From NCBI GenBank assembly GCA_001577635.1, contig LSBP01000001.1:62001-126000 (forward strand): 64,000 nucleotides of DNA. The letters are read 5' to 3'. This stretch comes from Halomonadaceae bacterium T82-2 (GTDB lineage Bacteria; Pseudomonadota; Gammaproteobacteria; Pseudomonadales; Halomonadaceae). The notes beneath the pieces were generated by a model. It was not told the DNA's origin. It was given only the letters and a program-made list of their open reading frames with translations, and did not search any database. Below, in pieces: positions 62,891 to 64,000 of the stretch (the first letter of the stretch is position 1; every line of letters begins with the position of its first letter). Position numbers and translations under genes: made by a program.

Positions 62891-64000
62891 TCACCGAGCA
62901 TGGCGGGCCAACGGTATCCGCCGCAGGCTCAAGGCCAGGGCCAGGCTCACGGTGACGACACCGAGCCACAGCGCCAGCGTCAGCGAGCCGATCGGCGACT
63001 CGGGTGCGCCGAGCGACAGCGCCAGGACCAGCCCCACCAGCGCGGTGCCCACCGCCTGGCCGAAGGTGCGTACCGACGCCATCACCCCGGAGGCATTGGC
63101 ACTGTAGGCCATCGGCACGCCCCCCAGCAGCTCGCGGTTGTTGGGCGCCTGGAAGATACCGTAGCCGATGCCGCACAGCGCGACCCGCCAGATGATATGA
63201 CCGAGGGTGGTGTCATCGCCCAGCAGCGCCAGCGACAGCATACCCGCCAGAAACAGCGCCAGCCCCAGCGACGAGATCACCGCCGGATTGAAGCGGTCCG
63301 CCAGGCGGCCGGCAAAGGGGCCGGTGACCATCAGCGCCAGCGGCCAGGGCGTGAACAGCATCGCCGATTCGAGGGGACTGCGCCCCATGACGCTCTGGAA
63401 CAAAAACGGCAGACCGACGAAGGCCGCCCCCTGGGCGATGAAGGCACACATCGAGATCGTCGCCGCGTAACTGAAACGGGCCTCGTGGAACATCGCCAGT
63501 GGCACCAGCGGGGTCGCCGCCCGACGCTGGCGCCGGATGAAGCCCGCCAGGCAGGCCAGGCTCACCACCAGCGGCACCAGGGCGATCAGGCGCATCCCGC
63601 CGTGCCCCAGCTGGTCGAGCGCCAGAACGAAGGTGGAGACCATGCCGGCGGAGAGCAGCGCTCCCGGCCAGTCGAAGCGCCCCGCCTCGGGCGCCTCGCG
63701 GGGCAGCGCCCTGAGCGCCAGCAGCAAGGCGGCAATGCCGATCGGCACGTTGATGGCGAACAGCCAGGGCCAGCTGGCCAGATAGAGGATGCCGCCGCCC
63801 AGCGACGGGCCGAAGGCGATGCCGAAGGCCACCACCAGCGCACCGATACCGATCGCCGAGCCCAGCAGCCGCGGTGGGAAGATCACCCGGTACATCGACG
63901 GACCGATGGACAGCATCGCCGCTGCGCCCAGCCCCTGGACGACCCGCGCCCCCACCAGCCAGGCAAAGCTCGGCGCCAGCGCACAGGCCAGCGAGGCCAC
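62891..64000 (-). CDS. MFS transporter, DHA2 (EmrB/QacA-like) type, 5' end outside window
   Basis: Drug:proton antiporter by family. The 369 residues seen cover about ten membrane segments. The motif-C-like FGIAFGPSLGGGILYLASWPWLFAINVPIG marks the 14-helix DHA2 group. Further motifs are GRLADRFNPAVISSLGLAL and APNNRELLGGVPMAYSANASGVM. The N-terminal three or four helices lie beyond the window edge; the GTG at the edge is not a real start. It follows upstream of bolA on the same strand. The substrate is not predictable. Confidence 0.88.
   Translation of the reverse strand: MASLACALAPSFAWLVGARVVQGLGAAAMLSIGPSMYRVIFPPRLLGSAIGIGALVVAFGIAFGPSLGGGILYLASWPWLFAINVPIGIAALLLALRALPREAPEAGRFDWPGALLSAGMVSTFVLALDQLGHGGMRLIALVPLVVSLACLAGFIRRQRRAATPLVPLAMFHEARFSYAATISMCAFIAQGAAFVGLPFLFQSVMGRSPLESAMLFTPWPLALMVTGPFAGRLADRFNPAVISSLGLALFLAGMLSLALLGDDTTLGHIIWRVALCGIGYGIFQAPNNRELLGGVPMAYSANASGVMASVRTFGQAVGTALVGLVLALSLGAPESPIGSLTLALWLGVVTVSLALALSLRRIPLARHAR

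Overview
The window is a 64-kb piece of a high-GC gammaproteobacterial chromosome. Acidic proteins, the gene order and several family variants point to the Halomonadaceae (Halomonas, Chromohalobacter or a close relative): pseudomonad-type DapD and polymerase III psi subunit, argB next to slmA, and TIGR02449 beside rsmD. Species cannot be named from sequence reading alone. No prophage, CRISPR array, rRNA or tRNA was seen. Coding density is about 92-93%, and most long ORFs in the track are antisense or out-of-frame shadows caused by the high GC content.

Layout. 1-3100: rho (cut by the window edge) with a 357-nt leader, a CEPC thioredoxin and divergent ppx. 3100-23700, almost all on the minus strand: the classic block rpsB-tsf-pyrH-frr-uppS-cdsA-dxr-rseP-bamA-skp-lpxD-fabZ-lpxA-lpxB-rnhB-dnaE-accA-tilS. 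It joins translation, isoprenoid, phospholipid and lipid A synthesis, outer-membrane assembly and replication. 23900-32850, plus strand: map-glnD, then dapC, a YffB/ArsC-like protein, dapD, dapE, a small conserved unknown and a cation diffusion facilitator, with lysine and peptidoglycan precursor synthesis as the theme. 32870-35920: a membrane-anchored cold-shock-domain protein, slyX, trxB, a 2-Cys peroxiredoxin and a CPXCG zinc-ribbon protein. 36270-44770: acnA, NAD-malic enzyme, a MOT1-type molybdate transporter, trpS and alanine dehydrogenase. 44950-49100: thioesterase, rlmI, mutM, rpmG, rpmB and radC. 49310-55960, plus strand: a mannitol-dehydrogenase-family oxidoreductase, coaBC-dut, algC, argB and slmA. 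56030-64000: rpoH-ftsX-ftsE-ftsY, divergent rsmD and a ZapB-like protein, then holD/rimI, bolA and a truncated DHA2-type MFS transporter.

The DNA is mostly ordinary core genome. I found no convincing new multi-gene system. The points that deserve a second look are small: a MITE-like repeat (52636-52774) with terminal inverted repeats and CTAG duplications, and a diverged relative at 46702-46830; a palindromic repeat at 39126-39240; a possible 33-residue leader peptide in front of rho; an AlgU/RpoE-type promoter for rpoH; a two-helix membrane anchor fused to a cold shock domain; a perfect palindrome around the -10 box of the mannitol-dehydrogenase gene; a pure hexanucleotide repeat inside ftsY; and a TTG start in lpxA that is coupled to the fabZ stop.

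Non-canonical starts read from the sequence: lpxA TTG; cdsA, frr, rlmI and probably holD GTG. rpmG (51 aa) and the rho fragment are absent from the ORF track but clearly present. Promoter and terminator calls are by eye.
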